The notes beneath the pieces are model-generated. The model saw only the letters and a list, made by a program, of their open reading frames with translations. It had not been told where the DNA came from and made no database searches. Below, piece by piece: positions 12,345 through 20,707 of a stretch of 31,170 bases of DNA (within the stretch, counting starts at the first letter, position 1; each line of letters starts with the position of its first letter). The DNA comes from a virus: the IMG/VR virus record IMGVR_UViG_3300043570_002173, positions 1 through 31,170 of that record. One strand, given 5' to 3'. The position numbers and the translations under genes were made by a program.

Positions 12345-12926
12345 ATGAAAATTAAATTAACTGAAGAACAATATAAAAAATTATTTAAAGAGGATACTGA
12401 ATCATCGTCTGTTGGAGATTTAATTACCCCAAAAGTTATTAGAATTATGAGGGCGTTAAAAAATATTTATACTAATACTGATAAAACTATTGAAGATTTA
12501 ATGTTTAATTGGGATTTGAGTGATGTTGATGCAACTACAATAGTACATAACTATGAAAAAACATTTAGAGATTTACCTAATGAGGAATATGAAACATTTT
12601 TAAATACCCCATTGGAATTTCAAGGTACTTACGTAATAAAGGCTAACTTACCAACTGTAATTACTGCTAGATCATTTTTAGATTATGAAATTACTGTTAG
12701 GGCTGGATCACGTCAAGAGGCGTTAAAAAATGTCATTTCTAAAATTAGAGATCGAAATTTTAATGATATAGAGTTAGTGGACACATACCCCAATCAGTTT
12801 CCTGATTTGGATTGGGATTTGGATGATGCAGAACTTGTGAGGGATATGGCTAGAGATACTTTAAATGATTTTTCAATTGATTGGACGCCAGATCAATATA
12901 AATCCTATATAAAATTAATAGAATGA
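12345..12926 (+). CDS. Putative internal head protein with capsid-targeting leader (193 aa)
   Basis: Begins MKIKLTEEQYKKLFKED, with LTE at 5-7 and FKE at 14-16. The body resembles the protein at 11346: VHNYEKTF, then TPLEFQGTY, then a segment rich in Arg/Asp (ISKIRDRNFNDIEL), so duplication followed by divergence is likely. Acidic C-terminal third. No enzyme motif. The stop overlaps the next ATG by four bases. Confidence 0.6.
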   Translation: MKIKLTEEQYKKLFKEDTESSSVGDLITPKVIRIMRALKNIYTNTDKTIEDLMFNWDLSDVDATTIVHNYEKTFRDLPNEEYETFLNTPLEFQGTYVIKANLPTVITARSFLDYEITVRAGSRQEALKNVISKIRDRNFNDIELVDTYPNQFPDLDWDLDDAELVRDMARDTLNDFSIDWTPDQYKSYIKLIE

Positions 12927-13273
12927 AAGTTTTAATAACTGAAAACCAACTTAAAACTGTTTATCAAAAAATAGTTGATATCTCATTAAATAATTTAAGG
13001 GATAAGTGTGAACACGCTACAGAAGATGAGGATTGGGATTATGCTGATGAGGATGTTGATTGTGAAATATTGGATATAGTAGAAAATGTCGAAGTTGCAA
13101 CTTCTTTTGATAATGAAATTGGTTTAATAATTTATATTGATTCTATTTTTGATAGTGCAGATGTAGGTAGTTTTTTCTATGATATAAAAGGGGAAATAAT
13201 GGATATGACTGGAAATAAAAACATAAAAGTTAAATTGCTAAATGTTATTAACAATAAAGAAAGAAATTGGTGA
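12923..13273 (+). CDS. Putative internal head protein with capsid-targeting leader (116 aa)
   Basis: Starts MKVLITENQLKTVYQK; ITE at 5-7 is the likely processing site and no second site follows, unlike its neighbours. The body is strongly acidic (a stretch with many Asp and Glu near residues 30-50). High negative charge is common among T4-like internal and core proteins. No family recognised. Overlaps the next start by one base (TGATG). Confidence 0.55.
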   Translation: MKVLITENQLKTVYQKIVDISLNNLRDKCEHATEDEDWDYADEDVDCEILDIVENVEVATSFDNEIGLIIYIDSIFDSADVGSFFYDIKGEIMDMTGNKNIKVKLLNVINNKERNW

Positions 13274-13689
13274 TGAAAATAATAATTACAGAAAGTCAAT
13301 ATAAAAAAATACTAATTAGGGAATTTGGTGAAACAATCAAAGATCCTAAAAGTTGGTATAAGAAAATACTTAAATGGGTTAATGGTGAACCTAAAAGACT
13401 TAGGTTTGATAGTAATGCATACGAAACAGTAGTGTATGATGATAATGATATCTATTTAGGGTACTATGATAAAGAAGGTGGGTACGGACTTGTCGTAACT
13501 GAATATGGTATCGGTATTGATGATTATACTGATGAAGAAATATTAGACGAGGAGGATGAAGGTGCACCTGCTGGTGGATCTTCTACTGTTTGGCCTCTTA
13601 AAGATGTAAATAGGGGAGTTGCGAATCCAATAGATAGCTCACCGTGGTCGGTTGAGCCTGCTAGAGGACCCGCAAATCAATTAACTTAA
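13273..13689 (+). CDS. Putative internal head protein with capsid-targeting leader (138 aa)
   Basis: The real start is ATG 13273 (MKIIITESQYKKILIREF), not the upstream TTG. Sites ITE (5-7) and IRE (15-17) fit the protease rule. A compact domain follows (about 25-90, with GYYDKEGGYGL), then an acidic run and a Pro/Ser/Gly-rich tail that looks unstructured. It ends the operon, with a convergent small gene starting its stop codon at the next base. Confidence 0.55.
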   Translation: MKIIITESQYKKILIREFGETIKDPKSWYKKILKWVNGEPKRLRFDSNAYETVVYDDNDIYLGYYDKEGGYGLVVTEYGIGIDDYTDEEILDEEDEGAPAGGSSTVWPLKDVNRGVANPIDSSPWSVEPARGPANQLT

Positions 13690-13815
13690 TTAGTTACCAC
13701 TATTATTTGACTGATTACTACTTTGAGTAGTACTTTGATTACTACTTTGAGTAGTACTTTGATTACTACTTTGAGTAGTAACCACTGGTTTTTTCTTTTT
13801 ACAACCGCAACCCAT
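13690..13815 (-). CDS. Small Cys-rich repeat protein MGCGCKKKK
   Basis: The likely start is ATG at 13815, giving MGCGCKKKKPVV and then three copies of the octamer TTQSSNQS, 41 residues in all. A longer frame upstream starts with an unlikely Asn/Tyr-rich stretch. MGCGC followed by Lys resembles the small surface-exposed or lipidated peptides seen in Bacteroidetes phages, but no proper signal peptide is present. The repeat is made of a 24-base DNA repeat, so copy number could vary by slippage. It is convergent to the operon before it. Confidence 0.5.
   Translation of the reverse strand: MGCGCKKKKPVVTTQSSNQSTTQSSNQSTTQSSNQSNNSGN
13713..13780. repeat. 24-base tandem repeat, 2.8 copies
   Basis: GATTACTACTTTGAGTAGTACTTT-type units at 13713-13736, 13737-13760 and a partial third to 13780. 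They encode the TTQSSNQS octamers on the minus strand. Each unit contains the inverted repeat TACTACTTTGAGTAGTA. Confidence 0.9.
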
Positions 13816-13893
13816 TTGATTAAGTTTTTTTAAAATGTTATTATTATAAATATCAGTATTAATATTATTTTGTAAATAATAAATCAATAAAAA

Positions 13894-13925
13894 TTTGGTT
13901 ATTCGGAATCTATTCCATATATTTG
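13894..13925 (+). promoter_or_regulatory. Bacteroidetes-type promoter for the peptidase gene
   Basis: TTTG (13894-13897), 20 bases, TATATTTG (13918-13925), with ATG 15 bases further at 13940. This is one of the three sites with perfect TTTG and TATATTTG boxes. Confidence 0.8.
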
Positions 13926-13939
13926 TCTAAAAATAAGAT

Positions 13940-14914
13940 ATGAATTTAGATTTTTTAAAAGAAGTTTTGTCCCTACCATCAATATCTGGTGATGAAAGTA
14001 TGGTTAGAGACTACATAATAGAGTTTGCAAAAACTAACGGTATAGAGTATTACACCGATAAAAAAGGTAATCTCTATCTTACTAAGGGTATGGTAACCTA
14101 TCCGCAAGAACATTTCCCTTGTGTCGTTTCACATATGGATACAGTTCATAGATCACATATTACCTTAATTGAAAATAAAGAACGTCTAATCATTAAAGAA
14201 AATGACGATAATCTAATTGCCTTTCATCCCACTACAGAAATACAAACAGGTATTGGTGGGGATGATAAGTGTGGTGTCTTTGTTTGTTTAGAACTCTTCA
14301 ATAAATTCGATAACTTAAAAGGGGCTTTCTTTGTTGAAGAAGAGATAGGTATGAAAGGTTCTAAAGAATCTGATGATGCCTTCTTTGATAATGTGGGGTA
14401 CGCAATTCAGTTTGATGCACCATCTAGTAATTGGATAAGTGAAGTTTGTTGGGGAGTTAATCTTTTCGATTTAGATTTTAAGGATAAAATTAAGGCGACT
14501 TTAAACGAATCTGGTTATACTAAATTTAGTAATGATCCATTTACTGACGTTAATCAATTGGCAACTAAATACGACTTCAACTGTCTTAATTTGGGTTGTG
14601 GTTATTACAAACAACATACTAATCAAGAATATGTGGTTATCAGTGAAGTATCAGATTCTCTCATTGCAGGTGAAAAATTAATTTCTCATTTGGGTAACAT
14701 AAAATATATCCATAAGAAAAAAACAATTACTGAAACATATAGTAATAGTTATTCACCATTTATAGGTGATGATGACGATGATGATGATGATGATGATTTC
14801 ATCAATACCATATCAGATGAAATTGTAGATATGGTAGTTGATTTAATTACAATTGGTGCGAGTAGAAGAGAAATAACCAAAGAGGTGAAAAATTATTTAG
14901 AAGATATAATGTAA
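13940..14914 (+). CDS. M20/M42-like zinc peptidase with poly-Asp tail
   Basis: Metal-site motifs of the di-zinc M20/M28/M42 clan are visible: SHMDTV (His65, Asp67), GIGGDDKCG (Asp108/109), EEE at 133-135, FDAPS (Asp159) and QHTNQEYV (His226). The central dimerisation domain of most M20 enzymes is reduced. Members cut amino acids or small peptides. After residue 260 comes a Thr/Ser segment, ten consecutive Asp (coded by GAT/GAC repeats at 14768-14797), and a helical tail, an extension not usual for the family. It has its own strong promoter. In a phage it might recycle peptides or modify a host peptide; that part is unknown. Confidence 0.8.
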   Translation: MNLDFLKEVLSLPSISGDESMVRDYIIEFAKTNGIEYYTDKKGNLYLTKGMVTYPQEHFPCVVSHMDTVHRSHITLIENKERLIIKENDDNLIAFHPTTEIQTGIGGDDKCGVFVCLELFNKFDNLKGAFFVEEEIGMKGSKESDDAFFDNVGYAIQFDAPSSNWISEVCWGVNLFDLDFKDKIKATLNESGYTKFSNDPFTDVNQLATKYDFNCLNLGCGYYKQHTNQEYVVISEVSDSLIAGEKLISHLGNIKYIHKKKTITETYSNSYSPFIGDDDDDDDDDDFINTISDEIVDMVVDLITIGASRREITKEVKNYLEDIM

Positions 14915-14915
14915 T

Positions 14916-15107
14916 ATGTTTGATTTTGATAAAATAGACAGGGGTAAAATTAGATTTTATTCTTTAATAGGTGTCATATGTTTTTGCCTATTTTTAACTA
15001 TAATAATAATTTACCCAATAATATTGTATATTATTTTATTTTTAGGTATAACAATACCTTCCTTTTTTTTGTATAAGAACTATAAAAACAATAAAGATGA
15101 TGAATAA
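14916..15107 (+). CDS. Small two-span membrane protein (63 aa)
   Basis: Two hydrophobic segments (about residues 15-33 and 35-53) lie between a charged start (MFDFDKIDRGK) and a basic/acidic tail (KNYKNNKDDE). It starts one base after the peptidase stop and its end overlaps the next gene. Function unknown. Confidence 0.6.
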   Translation: MFDFDKIDRGKIRFYSLIGVICFCLFLTIIIIYPIILYIILFLGITIPSFFLYKNYKNNKDDE

Positions 15108-17052
15108 TGTTTTAGAGAAAAAATCTTTAGTTAGTGAGATACTAATTGAATTGAGTAAGTATGACAATATCCCTAGTAGTGGATTTTTGGCTGGTGGTGC
15201 AGTGGCGAATACTATCTTAAATATGGTTTGGGGTGGTAATTACCCTATAAACGATTTAGATATATTTATTGAGGATAAGGGATATGATAGTCCATCGTCA
15301 AATGCACCAGTTAGAACTAACTCATTGAACATTGAAGGTGATGGGTATATGGTTACTAAAATGGCGTATGATACTAACACCACATACCAAATAGTTAAAG
15401 TAGATAGAGATGGGTATCTGAATAACATTTATATTAGGAAGAATTCTTCACTGTCTTCACCCAAAACAGATTATGAATACATTTTAAATGGGTTCGATTT
15501 TAATTGTTGTCAAGTTGGTATTGATTTAACAACTAACATTCTTATATATACTGAGGACTTTAAAAGTTTTTTAGAAAATAAACAATTAGAGGTTACTGCG
15601 ATATACACACCTGCACATACTGCAATAAGATTGTTTAAAAAGATGGACGAACTAAATTGTTTTTGTAATGTAGATTCGTGTATGGAGTTATTAAGTCAAC
15701 CCTTAATAGTAGAGAATATTGTTAGAATGTCTAGACGTTCATTTGGAGTATATTTTGGTTCTAAGTATAAAGATATGTATATGAAATACTATTCTAAATT
15801 GAAGGAGTATTTCTCATTAATTAAGTACTTTGATCATAAGAAATCTACTTGGGCTTATAGATCCAATCCTAATGATGTAGTAATTCCTGAAAGTGTTAAG
15901 TGGTTAAACCCCAAATATACTATACCAACAGAGGTATTAGGTAATTGGGCGAAATATAATGATATTATATGGTCATTAACACCTAAAAAATATAATAAAA
16001 AGAATGAACTAATATTTGGTATTTTAGAACAATTATCATTTAACCCGTTAACATTTATGGGGGCATATAATTTAACTAAAAATGATATTAACAAAAAACA
16101 AAAGTTTAAGGCAGAATTGATATTAAAAAATAGTCATTTCTCTAAGATGCTTTGTCTAACAAATAACCAATACCATAATTGTGATTTTGATTTATCACAT
16201 ATACAATATATTGATAAAATGGTAGATTCTGAAAGATGGTTACTATATATCATTTTTAAATTTAAAATGAATGCTCAAGAATCCTATAATTTTGTAAAGA
16301 GTATTAATAAATTATTTAATTCAGATGGAGAATGGGTATCACCATTACTACAAAAATCATTATTAAGTAGGAATATTTTGATTAAACCTACATATGAAAA
16401 TATGAAACAAGAATTAGATAAAGAAAAAGAAAAATATTCAGCCAATATAATTGAACCAATTGTTTTTGATGACTTAAACCTACCATATGATATAAAAATT
16501 AAGGAGTTAACTTCTGAGTTGAATATGAGATGGGCAGGTAATAAACTTAAGAACTGTATTAATAATGATGCTCAGAATTATAAATTGAAGATTGCAAGTG
16601 GTAAGACTAAAATATTTGTGATTATCACACCTAATAATATGTCAGCGTTGGAAATAGAATTAGAGGATAATCAGTTAATGTTTAGAATGATTCAGATATT
16701 ATCGTATTGTAATAAAGAAACTACTGAATACCATAAGACTATTGGTAATCTATTGGTTAATAAAATAAATAAAAAGAGGTTTACTGATGGGTACGATAAA
16801 AAAATAAAATCTTTTGGGGATATAGAACTATTAAATAGGGGATTTTTAATATCATTAAAAGATGAAAGTAGTGAAAATAATACGACCTCAATTTTCCAGA
16901 TAAATGCAGTACATAACCCTTACATCCGATTAGAAGAAGTACCTGAAGTAGAACAAGATATGATAGGAGAATACTGGGGTGTAGATGATTTACCAACAGA
17001 AGAGGTAGTTGAAAATAGAACTCCCATTATAAATATCAATAGACCATTTTAA
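15097..17052 (+). CDS. Nucleotidyltransferase-like and PcfJ-like fusion protein (651 aa)
   Basis: The N-terminal part has FLAGGAVANTI (about 30-40) and NDLDIFIED (about 52-60), the Gly-Gly loop and D-x-D of the polymerase-beta/nucleotidyltransferase fold, similar to the phage-encoded family also seen in the CCA enzyme. A long helical middle follows. Around 455-560, ELNMRWAGNKLKNCINN then KLKIASGKTKIFVIITP resembles the PcfJ-like domain of phages and conjugative plasmids, where an (R/N)-C-(V/I) step precedes a Gly-Lys beta hairpin. The combination is unusual. The nucleotide and its acceptor are unknown; a tRNA or protein could be modified. ATG 15097 and 15100 are both possible. Confidence 0.6.
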   Translation: MMNNVLEKKSLVSEILIELSKYDNIPSSGFLAGGAVANTILNMVWGGNYPINDLDIFIEDKGYDSPSSNAPVRTNSLNIEGDGYMVTKMAYDTNTTYQIVKVDRDGYLNNIYIRKNSSLSSPKTDYEYILNGFDFNCCQVGIDLTTNILIYTEDFKSFLENKQLEVTAIYTPAHTAIRLFKKMDELNCFCNVDSCMELLSQPLIVENIVRMSRRSFGVYFGSKYKDMYMKYYSKLKEYFSLIKYFDHKKSTWAYRSNPNDVVIPESVKWLNPKYTIPTEVLGNWAKYNDIIWSLTPKKYNKKNELIFGILEQLSFNPLTFMGAYNLTKNDINKKQKFKAELILKNSHFSKMLCLTNNQYHNCDFDLSHIQYIDKMVDSERWLLYIIFKFKMNAQESYNFVKSINKLFNSDGEWVSPLLQKSLLSRNILIKPTYENMKQELDKEKEKYSANIIEPIVFDDLNLPYDIKIKELTSELNMRWAGNKLKNCINNDAQNYKLKIASGKTKIFVIITPNNMSALEIELEDNQLMFRMIQILSYCNKETTEYHKTIGNLLVNKINKKRFTDGYDKKIKSFGDIELLNRGFLISLKDESSENNTTSIFQINAVHNPYIRLEEVPEVEQDMIGEYWGVDDLPTEEVVENRTPIININRPF

Positions 17053-17080
17053 CCCTTTAAGATATTTATATCTAAATGGG
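17053..17080. terminator. Imperfect hairpin between convergent units
   Basis: CCCTTTAAGATAT pairs with ATATCTAAATGGG with two mismatches and a two-base tip. No T run follows on the plus strand, so termination is uncertain; it may slow or protect the mRNA end of the 651-residue gene. Confidence 0.35.
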
Positions 17081-17086
17081 TGAGAA

Positions 17087-17275
17087 ATGAAAAATGAAGT
17101 TCAAAACGATAAAGCATTATTCTATTTAGGGAAAATAATGACAGAGGAATTAGAAGATAATTTTGATGTTATCTATGATAGTTATAAAATTAAGGCACAA
17201 AAAAAGGGGTTAGGTGGTGATATAAAGTTTGTTGAATCTTTAGATATGATATATATTTATGTAAAAATAATTTAA
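17087..17275 (+). CDS. Hypothetical protein (62 aa)
   Basis: A small charged protein, helical in the first 40 residues, with a hydrophobic end (DMIYIYVKII). Its stop codon overlaps that of the convergent ferritin gene. Nothing identifies it; the frame is kept because codon use and the preceding A-rich start region look like its neighbours. Confidence 0.5.
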   Translation: MKNEVQNDKALFYLGKIMTEELEDNFDVIYDSYKIKAQKKGLGGDIKFVESLDMIYIYVKII

Positions 17276-17766
17276 GAAATATTTTTATCAAATAAATATA
17301 ATGCAGACCCACTTGTGGTGTTACTACCTATAATCTTTAATTCATCAATTAAGGACTTAAATTTAGATTCTTCTTCTCTTTGTTCTTCTATAAACCATTG
17401 GATGAAGTTTTCAGTTGTGAAATCCCCTAATTCTCTACAAGTTATGATAATTTTATGAAATGAATTAGTTATTTCTCTTTCGTTAAAAAGACTATCTTCA
17501 AATATCTTTAAGATGTTATCGAAATCTAAATCACTATCATCTAAAAACGTATTTGACGGAATAATTGGTTTTTCATCTCGTTCTAAAATGTAATCACATA
17601 TCTTTAACATATGTTCTCTTTCTTCATTAGACTGTTCTCTAAAAAATTTAGATATACCTTTAAAACCTTTTGACTCACATAAAACCGATAGGTTTAAATA
17701 ATAATGAGATGCTCTATTTTCGAACCATATTTGTTCGTTCAATAAATTTAAAACTCCTTTTTCCAT
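17272..17766 (-). CDS. ftnA: Ferritin (iron storage)
   Basis: All 164 residues follow bacterial ferritin: LLNEQIWFENRASHYYLNLS at the start, NEEREHM at 47-53, ENFIQWFIEEQREEE at 119-133, and the end SALYLFDKNIS. Ferroxidase ligands Glu16, Glu49, His52, Glu96, Gln129 and Glu132 are all present, so an active ferroxidase shell of 24 subunits is expected. It oxidises Fe(II) and stores it, limiting Fenton damage. It is directly downstream of bS21, with the bS21 stop touching its ATG, in a two-gene minus-strand operon. A full-length ferritin in a phage is unusual. Confidence 0.93.
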   Translation of the reverse strand: MEKGVLNLLNEQIWFENRASHYYLNLSVLCESKGFKGISKFFREQSNEEREHMLKICDYILERDEKPIIPSNTFLDDSDLDFDNILKIFEDSLFNEREITNSFHKIIITCRELGDFTTENFIQWFIEEQREEESKFKSLIDELKIIGSNTTSGSALYLFDKNIS

Positions 17767-17955
17767 TTAATCGTTATTTCTTTTTTTATTTTGAATGTAC
17801 TGTGCCTTTTGTACTTGTTGTCTTTCTATAATAGACTTTTTTACGTACTCTTTTCTGTTTGTACATTCCTTCGCAATATTTGTTTTTATGAACTTTCCTT
17901 TAAGTTCTTTTAAGGCTCTTTCTATATTACCACCTTTGACATTAACAATTAACAT
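17767..17955 (-). CDS. rpsU: Ribosomal protein bS21
   Basis: The 62 residues match Bacteroidetes-type bS21 along the length: MLIVNVKGGNIERALKELKG, the basic helix NRKEYVKKSIIERQ and the tail KAQYIQNKK. bS21 sits near the 3' end of 16S rRNA on the 30S platform; in Flavobacteria it helps hide the anti-Shine-Dalgarno sequence, part of why most mRNAs lack that signal. A phage copy could replace the host protein and shift which messages are translated. It leads the operon with ferritin. The 74-base gap to the divergent gene at 18030 is very AT-rich and must hold both promoters, but I see no clean consensus there. Confidence 0.95.
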   Translation of the reverse strand: MLIVNVKGGNIERALKELKGKFIKTNIAKECTNRKEYVKKSIIERQQVQKAQYIQNKKRNND

Positions 17956-18029
17956 AATAAAATATTTAATATTGTTTATTTTACTTATAAAAGTAATATT
18001 TATTAATATAAATGTAAATATTAAAAAAA

Positions 18030-19118
18030 ATGAAATTAAGTAAACTTATAACTGAAAATACCATTTTACCAATACATAAAAGAGTTCTTAGGGCAATGAC
18101 ACTTTCTTTAGGTGAGACTGATGATGTTTCTGATATATGGGGATTTTTAACAAAAACTTTGAATATTGAGGATATGACACTAAAATTAGAATTGTTACAT
18201 TTATTTGTAAACAATTTTAATGAAGATGGTAATTATGAAGGGGTTACAGATTCAGATTTAGATGATATTGATGACATTTCTAACTACTATGATGAACATG
18301 CAGCTTTGTCGGAGTGGGCAAATTTACCTCCTATTATGATAGAAGACACCGATGAAGAACACTATGGGTTAAAAGTTTTCCGTAATATAGAAGATGATGA
18401 AAAATTTGCAGTTGGGACAGATAGTGACGTTGCATCGGCAATGGAGAAGTATTTTGATGGATGGGTAGACAATCAAGGTGGGTATGATAATATCGATATA
18501 TCACTAATTGAAGACTATATCGAACTTAATGATTATAGTCTTAGTCATTTCGCATCTGAAGAAGCAAATTATAGGGTAGATGATATGGATGATGATGATA
18601 TAATTTCTGAAGCAGGATACGATAAAGATGAATTTGAGGAACAAATAAGTAATATCGAATATAGAATTGAGGAGATTGAATCAGAAATATCTGATTTAGA
18701 CGATGAGATGAGTGATCTAGAAGAAGATAATGAAGAGGGTGAAAACGATTCAGCTATTGACGATGTAACTATTAAAATGAGAGAATTAAGTTCTGAAATG
18801 GATACTTTAGGGGATCAATTAGAAGATAAGAAATCTGAACTAGATAGTTTAGTTGATACTGCTAGAGAGGAGTTGATTGAAAAATATGATGAAGAGATAA
18901 GAGAAAGGGTAATAGATGGTGGTTTATCTTATTTTACTGACGAATTTGGGTTGTCTAAAGAAGATGCAATACGATACTACTACGATTTTGATGAGTCAGG
19001 ATTAGAGTCTTATTTGGCTGAAAATGAAGATAGAGGTGTCACATTAGCATCTTATGATGGTAATGAAAGTTATGAAAAATACAATGGGGAATATTATTAT
19101 ATATATAGAATAGATTAA
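18030..19118 (+). CDS. Acidic coiled-coil protein with capsid-targeting leader (362 aa)
   Basis: MKLSKLITEN at the start has ITE at 7-9, the second form of the leader. An N-terminal helical domain (about 13-60) resembles those at 23001 and 25098. A middle domain reads GLKVFRNIEDDEKFAVGT, and residues about 195-285 form an acidic coiled coil with many Glu and Asp. The tail (about 290-362) is Tyr-rich. The whole is homologous in layout to the 376-residue protein at 23001. I infer an internal head protein; strong acidity would suit packing against or alongside DNA. It opens the second leader-bearing operon. Confidence 0.6.
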   Translation: MKLSKLITENTILPIHKRVLRAMTLSLGETDDVSDIWGFLTKTLNIEDMTLKLELLHLFVNNFNEDGNYEGVTDSDLDDIDDISNYYDEHAALSEWANLPPIMIEDTDEEHYGLKVFRNIEDDEKFAVGTDSDVASAMEKYFDGWVDNQGGYDNIDISLIEDYIELNDYSLSHFASEEANYRVDDMDDDDIISEAGYDKDEFEEQISNIEYRIEEIESEISDLDDEMSDLEEDNEEGENDSAIDDVTIKMRELSSEMDTLGDQLEDKKSELDSLVDTAREELIEKYDEEIRERVIDGGLSYFTDEFGLSKEDAIRYYYDFDESGLESYLAENEDRGVTLASYDGNESYEKYNGEYYYIYRID

Positions 19119-19120
19119 TT

Positions 19121-20695
19121 ATGAGTATGATAGATAGAGAAAAATTAAAAAAACTATTTAATGAAATGAGGTTTGATAATAAGTCAACTGGATTATTTTC
19201 AGAAGAAGAACCTAAAGTAGTTAATGAGTTTGGTGAAAAAATGAAATCTTTTTTAAATAACAAAAAAGATGATATGATTAACTCATGGAAAAATTTTGTT
19301 AAGATAGCAAAAAGAGAAAAAAGTGAAACTGTTAAAGCGGTAAAGATTTTAGGTGACTTATTATCCAAAAAAGAGGTATCTGAAAAGGATATTGAGTTTT
19401 TAAAGGCACAATCTAAAGATATTGCAAAGATAGTGGCAGTTATGAGTATGGGTGCAGTGTCTATGGCGATTCCTATTGCACTTGAGAAGATATTAAACAA
19501 ATATGGTATAAGTATTATGCCGTCTAGTAATGAGAAAGAAGATGAGGAAGATACAGAAAGATTAGATGAAAGAAAAAAGAAAAAATCTAATAAACTTTGT
19601 GCTAGAGGTGTAAGTTCTGCCAAATCTAAATACGATGTTTACCCTTCTGCTTACGCTAATGGACACGCAGTTCAAGTTTGTAAAGGTACAATTGCGGGGT
19701 TAGATGGTAAAAAAAGATGTAGTGGGAGTTATTGCTCTGGTAAAACTAATGAGTCTTGGTCACCTGAAATGTCACAAGATTTAGATTCATTTCACAATAT
19801 AGAAATACATGAAGATTTGGCGGTTTGGTTTGGAACAAAGAAAAAAAATAAAGGGACTAAACAACCACAAGGACCTTGGGTTAATATATGTAGAAAAAAA
19901 GAAGGTGGTGGACATCCTGAATGTGGAAGAGGTGATTCCGACAAAGGTGGGTATCCAGTTTGTAGAGCAAAGAGTGTGGCGGCGAACATGAGTCAAGAGT
20001 CTAAAGATTCTGCATGTAGACGTAAGAGAGAAAGAGAAAAAACAGATGGTAAGTCAGGTAAAGGTCAAACACCTAGTCCTATTAAAGTTAAAGGGTATAA
20101 ATCTAAAAAGAATGAGTCTTTAAACTACGATAGAATGTTAATAACGGAAAGTAAATCTATTATAAGTGAAGGTTTAAAATATCACATTGATAATCAAATA
20201 CCTCTGACAGAAACAGTATATAGGTATGGTAGCGAATCCTTCTTCAACCTTATCAATGAGGTTAGGGTAGTATATCAAAAAGGTGGAGTCGATCTTTCTC
20301 ATAATGATTTAGAAATTATTAAAACAGATATAGGTAAACAAGGAATATATGAAGGTAAATTAGTGTGGTTAGATATACCAAATGAGGAATATAATTTAAA
20401 TGAGGCAGAATATAAAGGAAAAAAAGTAGAACTTAGTAAACCTAAAAGAGGTGGTTCTAAGAAATTTTATGTTTATGTTATGTGTAACGATAAAGTTAAG
20501 AAAGTTTCTTTTGGGGCTAAGTCAGGTGGAGGTAATCTTGCAGTTAAACTTAGAGACCCTAAGGCTAGAAAGGCATTTTCAGACAGACATAATTGTACTC
20601 AAAAAAATGATAAATGTAGTGCGGGTTATTGGAGTTGTAGATTACCAAGATACGCAAAACAATTAGGATTGTCAGGTGGAGGAACTTGGTGGTAA
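19121..20695 (+). CDS. Multi-domain virion protein with internal leader-like sites (524 aa)
   Basis: Start MSMIDREKLKKLFNEM has FNE at 13-15. A helical part with a hydrophobic span (about 105-125, AVMSMGAVSMAIPIALEKI) follows. Then come two Cys/Gly-rich modules: KLCARGVSSAKSKYDVYPSA with later Cys, and VNICRKKEGGGHPECGRG with VCRAKS and SACRRKRERE, similar to small basic modules seen in marine phage structural proteins. At about 335-350, DRMLITESKSIISEG has two (L/I)-x-E sites, and NLINEV lies further on. The last 85 residues (KKFYVYVMCNDKVKKVSFG, KARKAFSDRHNC, YWSCRLPRYAKQLGL) form a conserved phage module. It looks like a precursor cut into several head proteins. Confidence 0.65.
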   Translation: MSMIDREKLKKLFNEMRFDNKSTGLFSEEEPKVVNEFGEKMKSFLNNKKDDMINSWKNFVKIAKREKSETVKAVKILGDLLSKKEVSEKDIEFLKAQSKDIAKIVAVMSMGAVSMAIPIALEKILNKYGISIMPSSNEKEDEEDTERLDERKKKKSNKLCARGVSSAKSKYDVYPSAYANGHAVQVCKGTIAGLDGKKRCSGSYCSGKTNESWSPEMSQDLDSFHNIEIHEDLAVWFGTKKKNKGTKQPQGPWVNICRKKEGGGHPECGRGDSDKGGYPVCRAKSVAANMSQESKDSACRRKREREKTDGKSGKGQTPSPIKVKGYKSKKNESLNYDRMLITESKSIISEGLKYHIDNQIPLTETVYRYGSESFFNLINEVRVVYQKGGVDLSHNDLEIIKTDIGKQGIYEGKLVWLDIPNEEYNLNEAEYKGKKVELSKPKRGGSKKFYVYVMCNDKVKKVSFGAKSGGGNLAVKLRDPKARKAFSDRHNCTQKNDKCSAGYWSCRLPRYAKQLGLSGGGTWW

Positions 20696-20707
20696 AAAAA
20701 AAGAATT

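Noticed and set aside
13713-13780. CRISPR-like repeat
   Set aside because: The 24-base units are directly adjacent with no spacers and encode an octapeptide repeat.
19787-19996. Three short frames on both strands inside the 524-residue gene
   Set aside because: Shadows of a Lys/Gly/Cys-rich coding region.
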